Of a stretch of DNA of 64,000 nt, positions 53,836 through 61,538 are shown piece after piece (position 1 is the first letter of the stretch; each line of letters begins with the position of its first letter). This DNA is from Arcicella lustrica (lineage in GTDB: Bacteria; Bacteroidota; Bacteroidia; Cytophagales; Spirosomataceae): contig NZ_JAYGIM010000008.1 of the NCBI RefSeq assembly GCF_034930985.1, positions 186,001 through 250,000 on the forward strand, in the 5' to 3' direction. The position numbers and the translations under genes are program-made. Below the pieces are notes generated by a model that was given only the letters and a program-made list of their open reading frames with translations, was not told where the DNA came from and made no database searches.

Positions 53836-54933
53836 ATGGAAAAGATTGCCGAATTATTTTTAAAAATATATCCTCTTGAACGAGTATCTGTTAAGAGAAG
53901 AATTTTATTGCATTGTATATTTTGGGGGGTAATGTTTGTTGGCTTGTGGCATACCTTTGGAAATCCCTTAGCAGGTGTTGGTTACAATTTTATTACGGCT
54001 TCTTATTTATTAATTCTTGATATAATCTATTTCTACACAATAACTTATATTATCGTTCCACTATGGTCAAATTATAATAAGTATAAATATATTACTACTA
54101 CTTTATATATTTCTGCATTAATCTTAAGTTTGTCTATACTTTTTTATATTAGAGTTCAATTTATTTTTGATAATAATTTGTTAAAAGATACTAAACTAGA
54201 CTTTAGATATTTGAAAAGGTTTTACAACGATTGTACTTATCTTTTTAAATCTGGATACATTTTCTCCGGTATTCTTGAGGCATTTCTTAGCGCTTTACCT
54301 GCCTTCTTCATAAAAATATCTCGTTCATTAGCTAAAAATATTTCTGAAAAAAAGCAAGTTGAAATTGATTATTTAAGATCTCAAATTAACCCTCACTTTT
54401 TAACAAATACACTCAATAATATTTACAGTCTTTCTGTTACGGATGATAAACGGAATAGTGATGCCATTCTATCTTTATCTAGTTTGTTAGATTATGTACT
54501 CTATGAGTCTAATCAACCAACTATCAGCTTAGAAAAGGAAGTTAATTTCCTATCTAATTTTATTGAATTAGAAAAAATGAGGAATACTAAAAGGCTGCAA
54601 GTTAGCTTTGAAATAGAAGGTAATATTCATGGGAACATTCCTCCAATGATTCTTATCACTTTTGTGGAGAATGCTTTTAAACACTGCATTGGAGATTTGT
54701 ACTCAAACTGCTTTATCAAAATACTTCTTAAAGTTGATGATGATAAGCTATACTTTGAAGTAGAAAACAGCAAATCAAACTTAACTACCAATAATCAAAG
54801 AAAAACATTTGGTGGTATTGGTTTAGCCAATGTAAAAAAAAGATTGACAAACCTTTTTCCTAATACACATTCTCTTCAAATAGAAAATCAAGAGAATCAA
54901 TTCATAATTAAATTACAATTAGGATTAATATAA
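53836..54933 (+). CDS. LytS-type sensor histidine kinase, copy 2
   Basis: This 365-residue paralogue of copy 1 has the same layout: conserved N-terminal 30 residues, four predicted membrane helices with diverged sequence, H187 in INPHFLTNTLNN, N-box FVENAFKHC and G-box GGIGLANVKKRL. Its catalytic half shares the variants KHCIGDLY, SKSNLTT and LEKEVNFLS with copy 4 rather than copy 1, while its membrane half (YLLILDIIYFY, FYNDCTYLFKSGY) is closest to copy 3. It has a 42-bp spacer to copy 1. Confidence 0.94.
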   Translation: MEKIAELFLKIYPLERVSVKRRILLHCIFWGVMFVGLWHTFGNPLAGVGYNFITASYLLILDIIYFYTITYIIVPLWSNYNKYKYITTTLYISALILSLSILFYIRVQFIFDNNLLKDTKLDFRYLKRFYNDCTYLFKSGYIFSGILEAFLSALPAFFIKISRSLAKNISEKKQVEIDYLRSQINPHFLTNTLNNIYSLSVTDDKRNSDAILSLSSLLDYVLYESNQPTISLEKEVNFLSNFIELEKMRNTKRLQVSFEIEGNIHGNIPPMILITFVENAFKHCIGDLYSNCFIKILLKVDDDKLYFEVENSKSNLTTNNQRKTFGGIGLANVKKRLTNLFPNTHSLQIENQENQFIIKLQLGLI

Positions 54934-54986
54934 GGGCTATACAAGTCTCAATAATAGATAAATAAGATTAAACCCTATCAATTATC

Positions 54987-56084
54987 ATGAAAAAAATTGC
55001 TGAATTATTTTTAAAAATATATCCTCTTGAGGGGGTGTCTGCTAAGAAAAGGGGTTTATTGCATTGTGTTTTTTGGTTAGTGATGTTTATATTTTTGTGG
55101 CAAGCTTTAATGACTCCCTTAGCTACTACAAGCTACAAATTCATTACAACTTCTTATTTAGTAATTCTTGATATAATCTTTTTTTATGTAATAACTTATA
55201 GAACTATTCCTGCATGGACACAACATCGTAAACATAGATACATATCTACAATTTTACACATATCTACATTAATTATAAGTTTATTTATAATTTTTTATAT
55301 TAGAATTCAATATATTTTTGATAATGATATACATAAAGATAGTAAAGTAGACTTTAGTTATATGATTTTATTTTACAATGACTATACATTCCTTTTCAAG
55401 TCTGGCTCCATTTATAGAGCTATTCTTGAAATATTTCTTACCGCCTTGCCTGCATTTTCTATTAAACTCACTCGTTCATTAGCTAAAAATATATCTAAAA
55501 AAAAACAAATTGAAATTGACTATTTAAGGGCTCAAATCAATCCTCACTTTTTAACCAATACGCTCAATAATATCTACAGTCTTTCTGTTACAGATGACAA
55601 ACGGAATAGTGATGCCATTTTATCTCTATCTAGTTTATTAGATTATGTACTCTACGAGTCTAATCAACCAACTATTAGTTTAGAAAGAGAAGTGAGTTTC
55701 TTATCCAACTTTATTGAATTAGAAAAAATGAGGAATACGAAAAGACTACAAGTAAACTTTGAAATAGAAGGGAATATTCATGGAAACATTCCTCCAATGA
55801 TTCTTATCACTTTTGTGGAGAATTCCTTCAAACACTGTGTTGGAGACTTGTACACAAATAGCTTTATCAAAATACTTCTTAAAGTTGAAAATGATAAGTT
55901 ATACTTTGAGGTAGAAAACAGTAAATCGGACTTAACTACTAATAATCAAAGAAAAACATTTGGTGGTATTGGCTTAGCAAACGTAAAAAAACGATTGATA
56001 AACTTTTTCCCTAATACTCATTCTCTTCAAATAGAAAATCAAAAGCATCTATTCATCGCTAAACTGCAATTAACATTAACCTAA
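54987..56084 (+). CDS. LytS-type sensor histidine kinase, copy 3
   Basis: This is a 365-residue member of the tandem set with four predicted membrane helices and an intact kinase module (RAQINPHFLTNTLNN). It differs from the others in small ways: a serine in the N-box (FVENSFKHC instead of FVENAFKHC), ISKKKQ in place of ISEKKQ before the phosphoacceptor helix, and SLEREVSFLS. Its C-terminal variants KHCVGDLY and SKSDLTT match copy 1. Catalysis should be intact. Confidence 0.94.
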   Translation: MKKIAELFLKIYPLEGVSAKKRGLLHCVFWLVMFIFLWQALMTPLATTSYKFITTSYLVILDIIFFYVITYRTIPAWTQHRKHRYISTILHISTLIISLFIIFYIRIQYIFDNDIHKDSKVDFSYMILFYNDYTFLFKSGSIYRAILEIFLTALPAFSIKLTRSLAKNISKKKQIEIDYLRAQINPHFLTNTLNNIYSLSVTDDKRNSDAILSLSSLLDYVLYESNQPTISLEREVSFLSNFIELEKMRNTKRLQVNFEIEGNIHGNIPPMILITFVENSFKHCVGDLYTNSFIKILLKVENDKLYFEVENSKSDLTTNNQRKTFGGIGLANVKKRLINFFPNTHSLQIENQKHLFIAKLQLTLT

Positions 56085-56136
56085 AGGCTATGCAAGACCT
56101 GATAATGAATAAATAAGATTAAACCTATCAAGTAAC

Positions 56137-57234
56137 ATGGAAAAAGTTGCAGAATTATTTTTAAAAATATATCCAATTGAAGGGATATCAGCTAAGAGGC
56201 GAATTTTATTGCATTGTATTTTTTGGTTAATAATGTTTATTGGTTTCTGGCAAACTATGACACTTCCTGTAACTAGTACAAAATACAATTTCGTTGTCAT
56301 TTCTTATTACACACTTACCGACGCCATCTTTTTCTACATTTTTGTTTATCTAATTTCACCATTATGGGATAATGGTGACAGGAGTAGATACCTAGCTACA
56401 ATTCTATATGGAGCAATCTTTGTAATTAGTTTGGCAATTGTTTTTAACATTAGGATTCAATTAATCTTTCATTACGATTTTTTACCTAAAGGATCTGAAT
56501 ACCCTTACTATTCGAGTAAATTTTATAACAGCTTTTGGGGTGTATTTGAATTTAACGTCATTATTTCTTTAATTCTTAAAACATTTTTAACCACTTTACC
56601 TGCCTTTTTTATTAATCTCATCTTTTCTCTCATCAAAAGCATTTCTGAAAAAAAGCAAGTTGAAATTGATTATTTAAGATCTCAAATTAACCCTCACTTT
56701 TTGACAAATACACTCAATAATATTTATAGTCTTTCTGTTACGGATGATAAACGGAATAGTGATGCTATTTTATCTCTATCTAGTTTGCTAGATTATGTAC
56801 TCTATGAGTCTAATCAACCAACTATCAGCTTAGAAAAGGAAGTTAATTTCTTATCTAATTTTATTGAGTTAGAAAAAATGAGGAATACTAAAAGACTACA
56901 AGTAAAGTTTGAAATAGAAGGTAATATTCATGGAAATATTCCTCCAATGATTCTTATCACTTTTGTGGAGAATGCTTTCAAACACTGCATTGGAGATTTG
57001 TACTCAAACAGCTTTATCAAAATACTTCTTAAAGTTGAAGATGATAAGCTATACTTTGAAGTAGAAAACAGTAAATCAAACTTAACTACCAATAATCAAA
57101 GAAAAACATTTGGTGGTATTGGTCTAGCCAATGTAAAGAAACGATTATCCACTTTATATCCAAACAATCATTCTCTTGAAACTCATGATAAAAAGGATAC
57201 ATATGTTATTATTTTAAGTTTGGGATTAATGTAG
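56137..57234 (+). CDS. LytS-type sensor histidine kinase, copy 4
   Basis: This is the last, 365-residue member of the tandem set. The membrane half is the most divergent (FVVISYYTLTDAIFFYIF, NSFWGVFEFNVIISLILKTF), and so is the extreme C-terminus (LYPNNHSLETHDKKDTYVII). The phosphoacceptor block SQINPHFLTNTLNN, N-box FVENAFKHC and G-box GGIGLANVKKRL are intact. Its catalytic half matches copy 2 in its variable positions. An IS element lies 254 bp downstream. Confidence 0.94.
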   Translation: MEKVAELFLKIYPIEGISAKRRILLHCIFWLIMFIGFWQTMTLPVTSTKYNFVVISYYTLTDAIFFYIFVYLISPLWDNGDRSRYLATILYGAIFVISLAIVFNIRIQLIFHYDFLPKGSEYPYYSSKFYNSFWGVFEFNVIISLILKTFLTTLPAFFINLIFSLIKSISEKKQVEIDYLRSQINPHFLTNTLNNIYSLSVTDDKRNSDAILSLSSLLDYVLYESNQPTISLEKEVNFLSNFIELEKMRNTKRLQVKFEIEGNIHGNIPPMILITFVENAFKHCIGDLYSNSFIKILLKVEDDKLYFEVENSKSNLTTNNQRKTFGGIGLANVKKRLSTLYPNNHSLETHDKKDTYVIILSLGLM

Positions 57235-57487
57235 AATTCTAAAACTATTTCGTCGAAAAATAAACATGGTTTGTCGATTAAGTACTCTCTACATTCCATT
57301 TGTTTACAAATTTGTTGAGGATTAGTTTCTACTCATACATCTTAACTCTCTCAACACCTTTCATTTAAACAATTAAAGAACCTTTACACGCTATAAAATA
57401 TTCAAGACATACATAATCTTTTTATTATGTAACAAGATATTAATTAGCCATTCATCATTTTTAATTGAGCTTGGCTTGTACACCTAT
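57235..57487. other. Gap between kinase copy 4 and the IS element
   Basis: This 253-bp AT-rich stretch has no supported coding frame. A small palindrome, TTTGTTTACAAA, lies near 57298-57309. No leftover of a fifth kinase copy or clear terminator was recognised. Confidence 0.4.
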
Positions 57488-57512
57488 TAAACATGAGTCA
57501 TCCCGAATTTTG
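57488..57512. repeat. Left terminal inverted repeat of the IS
   Basis: This 25-bp sequence (outer TAAACATGAGTCATCC, inner GAATTTTG) is an exact reverse complement of the right end. It includes the transposase stop codon. Confidence 0.92.
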
Positions 57513-58837
57513 GGCAAAGCTTATCCATAGGATATTGTGAATGGCTATTCTTACTCTGTAAATCGGTATCGAAGCCTTTCGGTACCGATTTCCTGTTCTA
57601 TGACACCACTGTTTTAATACTAATTGTATCCAATTTCCCCAATTGTTCATTAGGTTCATCAAAAAGTCATAGATAAGTGCTACGATTCCAAGTAACTTAC
57701 AAGTATTCTCGAAAAACCATAATCTTGGTGACTCAATGGCTAATTCTGTTTTACAAAATCTAAAAGTCTGTTCTATAGACCATCTATGCATATAAGAATG
57801 ACACATTTCCCAAGCCTGTTCGACATTTTTAACCTGAATTGAAGTAAGTAGATACAAAGGAGATTGATGATTTTTCCTATCTCTAACAATCACTAAAGAC
57901 AAAGGAATCCCTTCAAAATCAGGGTGTTGTACCTCTGCCCATGCGATAGAAATACTCTTGGCTATTTTACGTTGATTATCAAATACAATCTTACGTTGTT
58001 TAGCTTTAAAGGAACGAGCTAGTAAATGTGTCTTCTTTTTGCCTTTATTAGTATGAACGAGTAAATGATTTTTCTTCCAACGAACTAAGAAATCCTGCTG
58101 AAAATGCGTAAACCACTCAATTGTCCAAGCATTTACATAACCTCTATCAAGTACATGTAAAACACCTTTACCAATAGATTGATGCAATTTTTCCAGCATC
58201 CTAAAGATAATATTAGCACCGTGTTCTTTATGTTTTCCTCTGGTAGTCCACCAAGTCATTTGACAAACACTTGGAACTTCACCCAAAGCAGAAAGCAATG
58301 TAGCAGTCCAGCGATAACCTGGTACACAGATACGACTTACGGGTGGACGATAAAATCCTTTCTTGACTTTTGTCAGACGTTTTGCTTTACTACTTTCTAC
58401 ACTACATAGACCCTCGGTAAACCAGCTCTCAGGCTTTTCAATTTTACTATCGTCCCATACTAACAAGGGACGTTTTCCCATTTGGATTAGTTGTTCAATG
58501 CGTTTTTTACTGCGAGCAAATAGAAAATCATCAATTACAGTAGCTGTCCATTTCTTTGAACGTAGCAGGTTACTGATACGTTTTGTTCCAGCTGGTGCAT
58601 GGTTGAATCCACAAATAAATCCTCCTAACTCACTCAGAAGCAACCCAATAGAGCCATTCCTGTTCAAAAGAATAGCAACAAATAAATTGTAGAAAGTCTC
58701 AACAAGACGTTTATCAAGAAGATTGTCTAAAGTAAACGCTAAATCAGAAAGGTAAACATCTATTTTTTTAAGAAGAAAATACGAAGCATTTGTTTTTTTG
58801 TAAAACTATCGTTTTTTTGTAGAAGTGCCTTGTGCAT
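57498..58837 (-). CDS. IS4-family transposase, probably made by -1 frameshifting
   Basis: The long frame alone opens without an ATG (first possible start TTG at 58667). Reading from the ATG at 58837, which has an ideal Shine-Dalgarno AGGAGG 7 bases upstream, gives 25 residues (MHKALLQKNDSF to FFLKK) and then TAG at 58762-58760. Just before that stop is the slippery heptamer A AAA AAA; a -1 slip joins the long frame and yields about 446 residues. The DDE core shows VWDDSK, LDRGYVNAW, and the IS4 signature Y(2)R(3)E(6)K as YMHRWSIEQTFRFCK. Either programmed frameshifting or a recent one-base loss explains the break. Confidence 0.85.
58763..58769 (-). promoter_or_regulatory. Slippery heptamer A AAA AAA in the transposase gene
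   Basis: Seven As in the phase A AAA AAA of the upstream frame are followed at once by the TAG stop. A -1 slip here continues into the long transposase frame. The phase matches the classic -1 frameshift heptamer of IS elements. Confidence 0.65.
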
Positions 58838-58840
58838 GAT

Positions 58841-58896
58841 AAAACCTCCTGTTTTTTTGTGTTTGTCGTAATTCACAAAATAAACAAGGAGGTTTT
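58841..58896 (-). promoter_or_regulatory. Hairpin that can hide the transposase Shine-Dalgarno
   Basis: AAAACCTCCT and AGGAGGTTTT (plus-strand 58841-58850 and 58887-58896) pair perfectly over 10 bp. On the transposase mRNA the inner arm is the AGGAGG Shine-Dalgarno itself. Transcripts that enter from outside the IS carry both arms and mask it; transcripts starting between the arms would leave it free. This is the known strategy by which IS elements avoid activation by outside promoters. Confidence 0.7.
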
Positions 58897-58914
58897 TCTT
58901 TGGCAAGTCATCCA

Positions 58915-58939
58915 CAAAATTCGGGATGACTCATGTTTA
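58915..58939. repeat. Right terminal inverted repeat of the IS
   Basis: This 25-bp sequence is an exact reverse complement of the left end of the element. It lies 28 bp from the end of the DUF4861 gene, which the insertion has left intact. Confidence 0.92.
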
Positions 58940-58966
58940 TGTGTGAAACAATTCAAATACTATCAT

Positions 58967-60232
58967 TTACTCCATTTCTTGCTTCAGAAATGTCTCAAAA
59001 CCTTCTTTCGTTTTAAAAAAATCTTCGCTTTTTTCCCATCCTGCATAAAACCTAAAGGAAGTCTTTCCGTTCACCAATTTCAAGTTGACAGTATAAGTAT
59101 TTAAGATGCCAGCGCCTTGATTGGGAGTTTGTCCAAATGAAACTAAATTATTTTTAGGTACTAAAATCGCCATGCCTAAATTATCATGATTCTCACTTTG
59201 TTGGTCATACGTATAAAGCCCAAGCGTTTTGTTTGAAGTAAGTTCATAAGAATTTTTGCTATGCAAATTCACGATTCCAGTCGTTAAAATTGCACCTTTC
59301 GGTGCATTTTTCAACGACACTTTACTTTCATAAAAGTACTGTCCTCCCCAAATACTTATTTCATCCTCAATTTGTACTGGTTCTAAGTTTTTAGCAATTT
59401 TCCAGTTTTTGTATTTTAGTCTAAAAACAGCCCTAATTGGTCCATTCGTTACTTTTTCATACTGTACTTCTTCAAAATTATTATCTCCTAATCTTACCAA
59501 AGTATCTTTCCCAGAAGCATTTTTGAAGGTCAAAGCCAAAGCTCCAGCTCCTAACGATTTCCCTACTTTCAATACATCCATTCCCCAATCTGCTTGGTTA
59601 TGATAATTGATAGCAGGGTTTACTCCTACTTCATCCAAAACCATTTGAGTAGTGGTTTTCCCCCAAATATCTTTGGCATTACGAGTATCAAAGTAAACTC
59701 TAAAACCAACTTTATCATTCTCCCAAGCTGGTCCTTCAGTTAAAAATGGAGGTAAAGGTTGTTTTGAAAAATCGGTAGCTGGTTGTGTTCCTTTTACAAC
59801 ATCTTTCTCTAAAATATCGCCGAAAGTATCATCAGCATTTTTTCTACGATGACGCACATTTGCTCTCACAACCGCTTTAATGGTAGCAGGTCTATCAGCT
59901 ACTGAAATCTTGAAAACTTTAGTTTGTTTCGCAGAAAAAGATTGTAATAATACAATTTCATCCCATTTGCCATCAGCATTCATATCATCGTACTGAGCAA
60001 GAATTGGTTGCTTCGTTTCAGAAGTAAAAACTACATATTTTGATGTTGAAATTTTACCAAGCTTTTTTTCTAAGAAAGCTCTTTTCAAGATAATCAATTC
60101 ATCTTTTTTCTCTCTTGACAATTCATTCTTGAAAGTCACAACACTGCTTTTTTGTGCATAACACATTGTTGATAAACTTAAAAGTCCAAAGCTTAGAACT
60201 GTTTTTAGTTTGCGTGATGACAAATGTTCCAT
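58967..60232 (-). CDS. DUF4861 exported protein
   Basis: The 421-residue protein has a signal peptide (hydrophobic core ending STMCYAQ) and matches the DUF4861 family: WDEIVLLQSFSAKQTKVFKI, EGPAWENDKVGFRVYFDTRN, and YHNQADWGMDVLKVGKSLGA. Members are found in polysaccharide-utilisation clusters for pectin and other uronate-rich glycans; enzymatic activity is not firmly known. It is downstream of an esterase on the same strand with a 21-bp gap, consistent with one operon. Confidence 0.88.
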   Translation of the reverse strand: MEHLSSRKLKTVLSFGLLSLSTMCYAQKSSVVTFKNELSREKKDELIILKRAFLEKKLGKISTSKYVVFTSETKQPILAQYDDMNADGKWDEIVLLQSFSAKQTKVFKISVADRPATIKAVVRANVRHRRKNADDTFGDILEKDVVKGTQPATDFSKQPLPPFLTEGPAWENDKVGFRVYFDTRNAKDIWGKTTTQMVLDEVGVNPAINYHNQADWGMDVLKVGKSLGAGALALTFKNASGKDTLVRLGDNNFEEVQYEKVTNGPIRAVFRLKYKNWKIAKNLEPVQIEDEISIWGGQYFYESKVSLKNAPKGAILTTGIVNLHSKNSYELTSNKTLGLYTYDQQSENHDNLGMAILVPKNNLVSFGQTPNQGAGILNTYTVNLKLVNGKTSFRFYAGWEKSEDFFKTKEGFETFLKQEME

Positions 60233-60253
60233 ATTAAAATATTTATATTAGAA

Positions 60254-61075
60254 TTATTTCGCTTTTGCGAAGTAGTTATTCATGAATAACAATTGATATT
60301 GAATAGCATTATACCAATATGGCCAGTTATGACCACCCGGTCTGGTAAGATAATCGTGAGGAATATTCCTGTATAATAATTGTTCATGAAGGTTTTCATT
60401 TACTTTATAGAAAAAATCTTCCGTACCACAATCAATAATTAAAGCCAGTGAATTAGGCGTAAGTAAATGAAGTAAGTTAATTACGGTATTCTTTTCCCAA
60501 CGTTCTGGCTGTTCAGCATATTTCCCAAGGCGTTTGGTCATATCCCAATTATTCGGAAAAGGACGAATATCTACGCCTCCGCTCATACTTCCAGCCGTTC
60601 CAAAAACATCTTGATGTTTCAAAGCAAGATACAAAGCACCATGTCCGCCCATACTTAAACCTGTAATTCCTCTGGCTTTACGGTCTTTGATGGTTTTGTA
60701 ATTATCATCAACCCATTTTACCAATTCAGTCGATACGTAGGTTTCATATTGATAACTTGGGTCAATTGGACTATCCCAATACCAGCTTGAAAACCCACCG
60801 TCTGGACAAACGATTATCATATTGTACTGGTCAACTGCTTTTTCAAAACCTTTTGCTTTGGTTAGCCAGCCTGAATAGTTATCGCTATAGCCATGCAAAA
60901 GATAGACAACTGGCAAAGCTTTTTGGCTTTTATAATTATCAGGAACAATCACAGTTGCTTTAATATTTCTTTTCATGACAGCACTGTAAGTAACAACAGT
61001 GTCCACAACAGCAGCAGAACAAACTAGGTTAAAAAAGAGGAAAAAAGTCAATAATGTATTTCGTAGGATTCTCAT
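60254..61075 (-). CDS. Secreted alpha/beta-hydrolase esterase (esterase D-like)
   Basis: The ATG at 61075 (MRILRNTLL) is preferred because a clean signal peptide follows; a longer frame would add 17 odd residues. The 273-residue protein shows PVVYLLHGYSDNYSGWL, the nucleophile elbow GLSMGGHGALYLAL with the catalytic serine, the acid in LALIIDCGTEDFFYK, and the histidine in RPGGHNWPYW. The fold and motifs fit carbohydrate esterases of the CE1/esterase D type that remove acyl groups from glycans. It fits the neighbouring lyase cluster. Confidence 0.9.
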   Translation of the reverse strand: MRILRNTLLTFFLFFNLVCSAAVVDTVVTYSAVMKRNIKATVIVPDNYKSQKALPVVYLLHGYSDNYSGWLTKAKGFEKAVDQYNMIIVCPDGGFSSWYWDSPIDPSYQYETYVSTELVKWVDDNYKTIKDRKARGITGLSMGGHGALYLALKHQDVFGTAGSMSGGVDIRPFPNNWDMTKRLGKYAEQPERWEKNTVINLLHLLTPNSLALIIDCGTEDFFYKVNENLHEQLLYRNIPHDYLTRPGGHNWPYWYNAIQYQLLFMNNYFAKAK

Positions 61076-61179
61076 TTTGTTAAATTGTTTAAATAAATTT
61101 TCGATTAACAAAAGTGAAAAAAACATCTTGATTTTGCAGTATTTTAATCAAAATAATAGCTAATTTTCGATAGCAGACA

Positions 61180-61527
61180 TTATTCATCTGTTTTCAAAAA
61201 AGCCTTTTTGGGCAATTTTGCTTTTACTAATTCGTAAGACTCTTTGATTAAATCGTTCCATTCTTTATCCGTCAATACATCGTAACTCGTTACTTGTGCC
61301 CATTTGAATTTTGCTCCACCATAAGGTGCAGGAATGACACCTTCTCTATCACAAAACTCTTCAAATAATTCATCTGCTACTTTGAAATTCACCTTATCTA
61401 AATTCTTAGTATTAGATGAACAAAAAACCTTACCCATGACCATGAAACAAAGTTGGTCACCATATTTTATGCCTTCTGAGGTATGTTGAAAAGACAAACA
61501 GATTTCTCTAATTTTCTCTATGTTCAT
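61180..61527 (-). CDS. MmcQ/YjbR-family protein
   Basis: This is a 115-residue cytosolic protein of the MmcQ/YjbR family: MNIEKIREICLSFQHTSEG, then GKVFCSSNTKNLDKVNFKVA and the WAQVTSYDVLTDKEWNDLIK end. The family has a CyaY-like double-wing fold and is suspected to bind DNA. It lies 11 bp after the lyase gene and 104 bp before the esterase gene. Its presence inside a glycan-degradation gene run is odd, since no link between the two is known. Confidence 0.88.
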   Translation of the reverse strand: MNIEKIREICLSFQHTSEGIKYGDQLCFMVMGKVFCSSNTKNLDKVNFKVADELFEEFCDREGVIPAPYGGAKFKWAQVTSYDVLTDKEWNDLIKESYELVKAKLPKKAFLKTDE

Positions 61528-61538
61528 GGGTTTAGCTT

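Larger units (their letters stand above)
52693..57234 (+). repeat. Tandem array of four paralogous kinase genes
   Basis: The unit of about 1.1 kb occurs four times head to tail. The first 90 bases and the last roughly 590 bases of each gene are nearly identical at DNA level, including synonymous sites (for example ATTTACAGTCTTTCTGTTAC in copies 1 and 2), while the middle about 400 bases, coding for the membrane helices, have diverged. The spacers of 42-53 bp are also related to each other. Confidence 0.9.
57488..58939. mobile_element. Complete IS4-family insertion sequence, 1452 bp
   Basis: The element is bounded by perfect 25-bp terminal inverted repeats (57488-57512 and 58915-58939; outer bases TAAACATGAGTCATCC). 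It encodes one transposase on the minus strand whose stop codon lies inside the left repeat. No target-site duplication could be matched in the flanks (ACCTAT on the left, TGTGTG on the right), so the exact outer ends may be a few bases off or the duplication has been lost. The element sits between the kinase array and a polysaccharide-degradation cluster. Confidence 0.92.

Noticed and set aside
52693..57234. Kinase array as an assembly artefact
   Set aside because: Each copy has a distinct membrane half, distinct spacers and its own substitutions, so the four genes are real separate copies, although long-read confirmation of copy number would be useful.
57475..58950. Target-site duplication around the IS
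   Set aside because: Flanks next to the 25-bp repeats were compared for direct repeats of 4-12 bp and none matched; only the inverted symmetry of the ends continues.
58832..59104. 90-codon plus-strand open frame across the IS right end
   Set aside because: It spans the IS end and the antisense of the DUF4861 gene, so it cannot be an old gene, and shows no domain.
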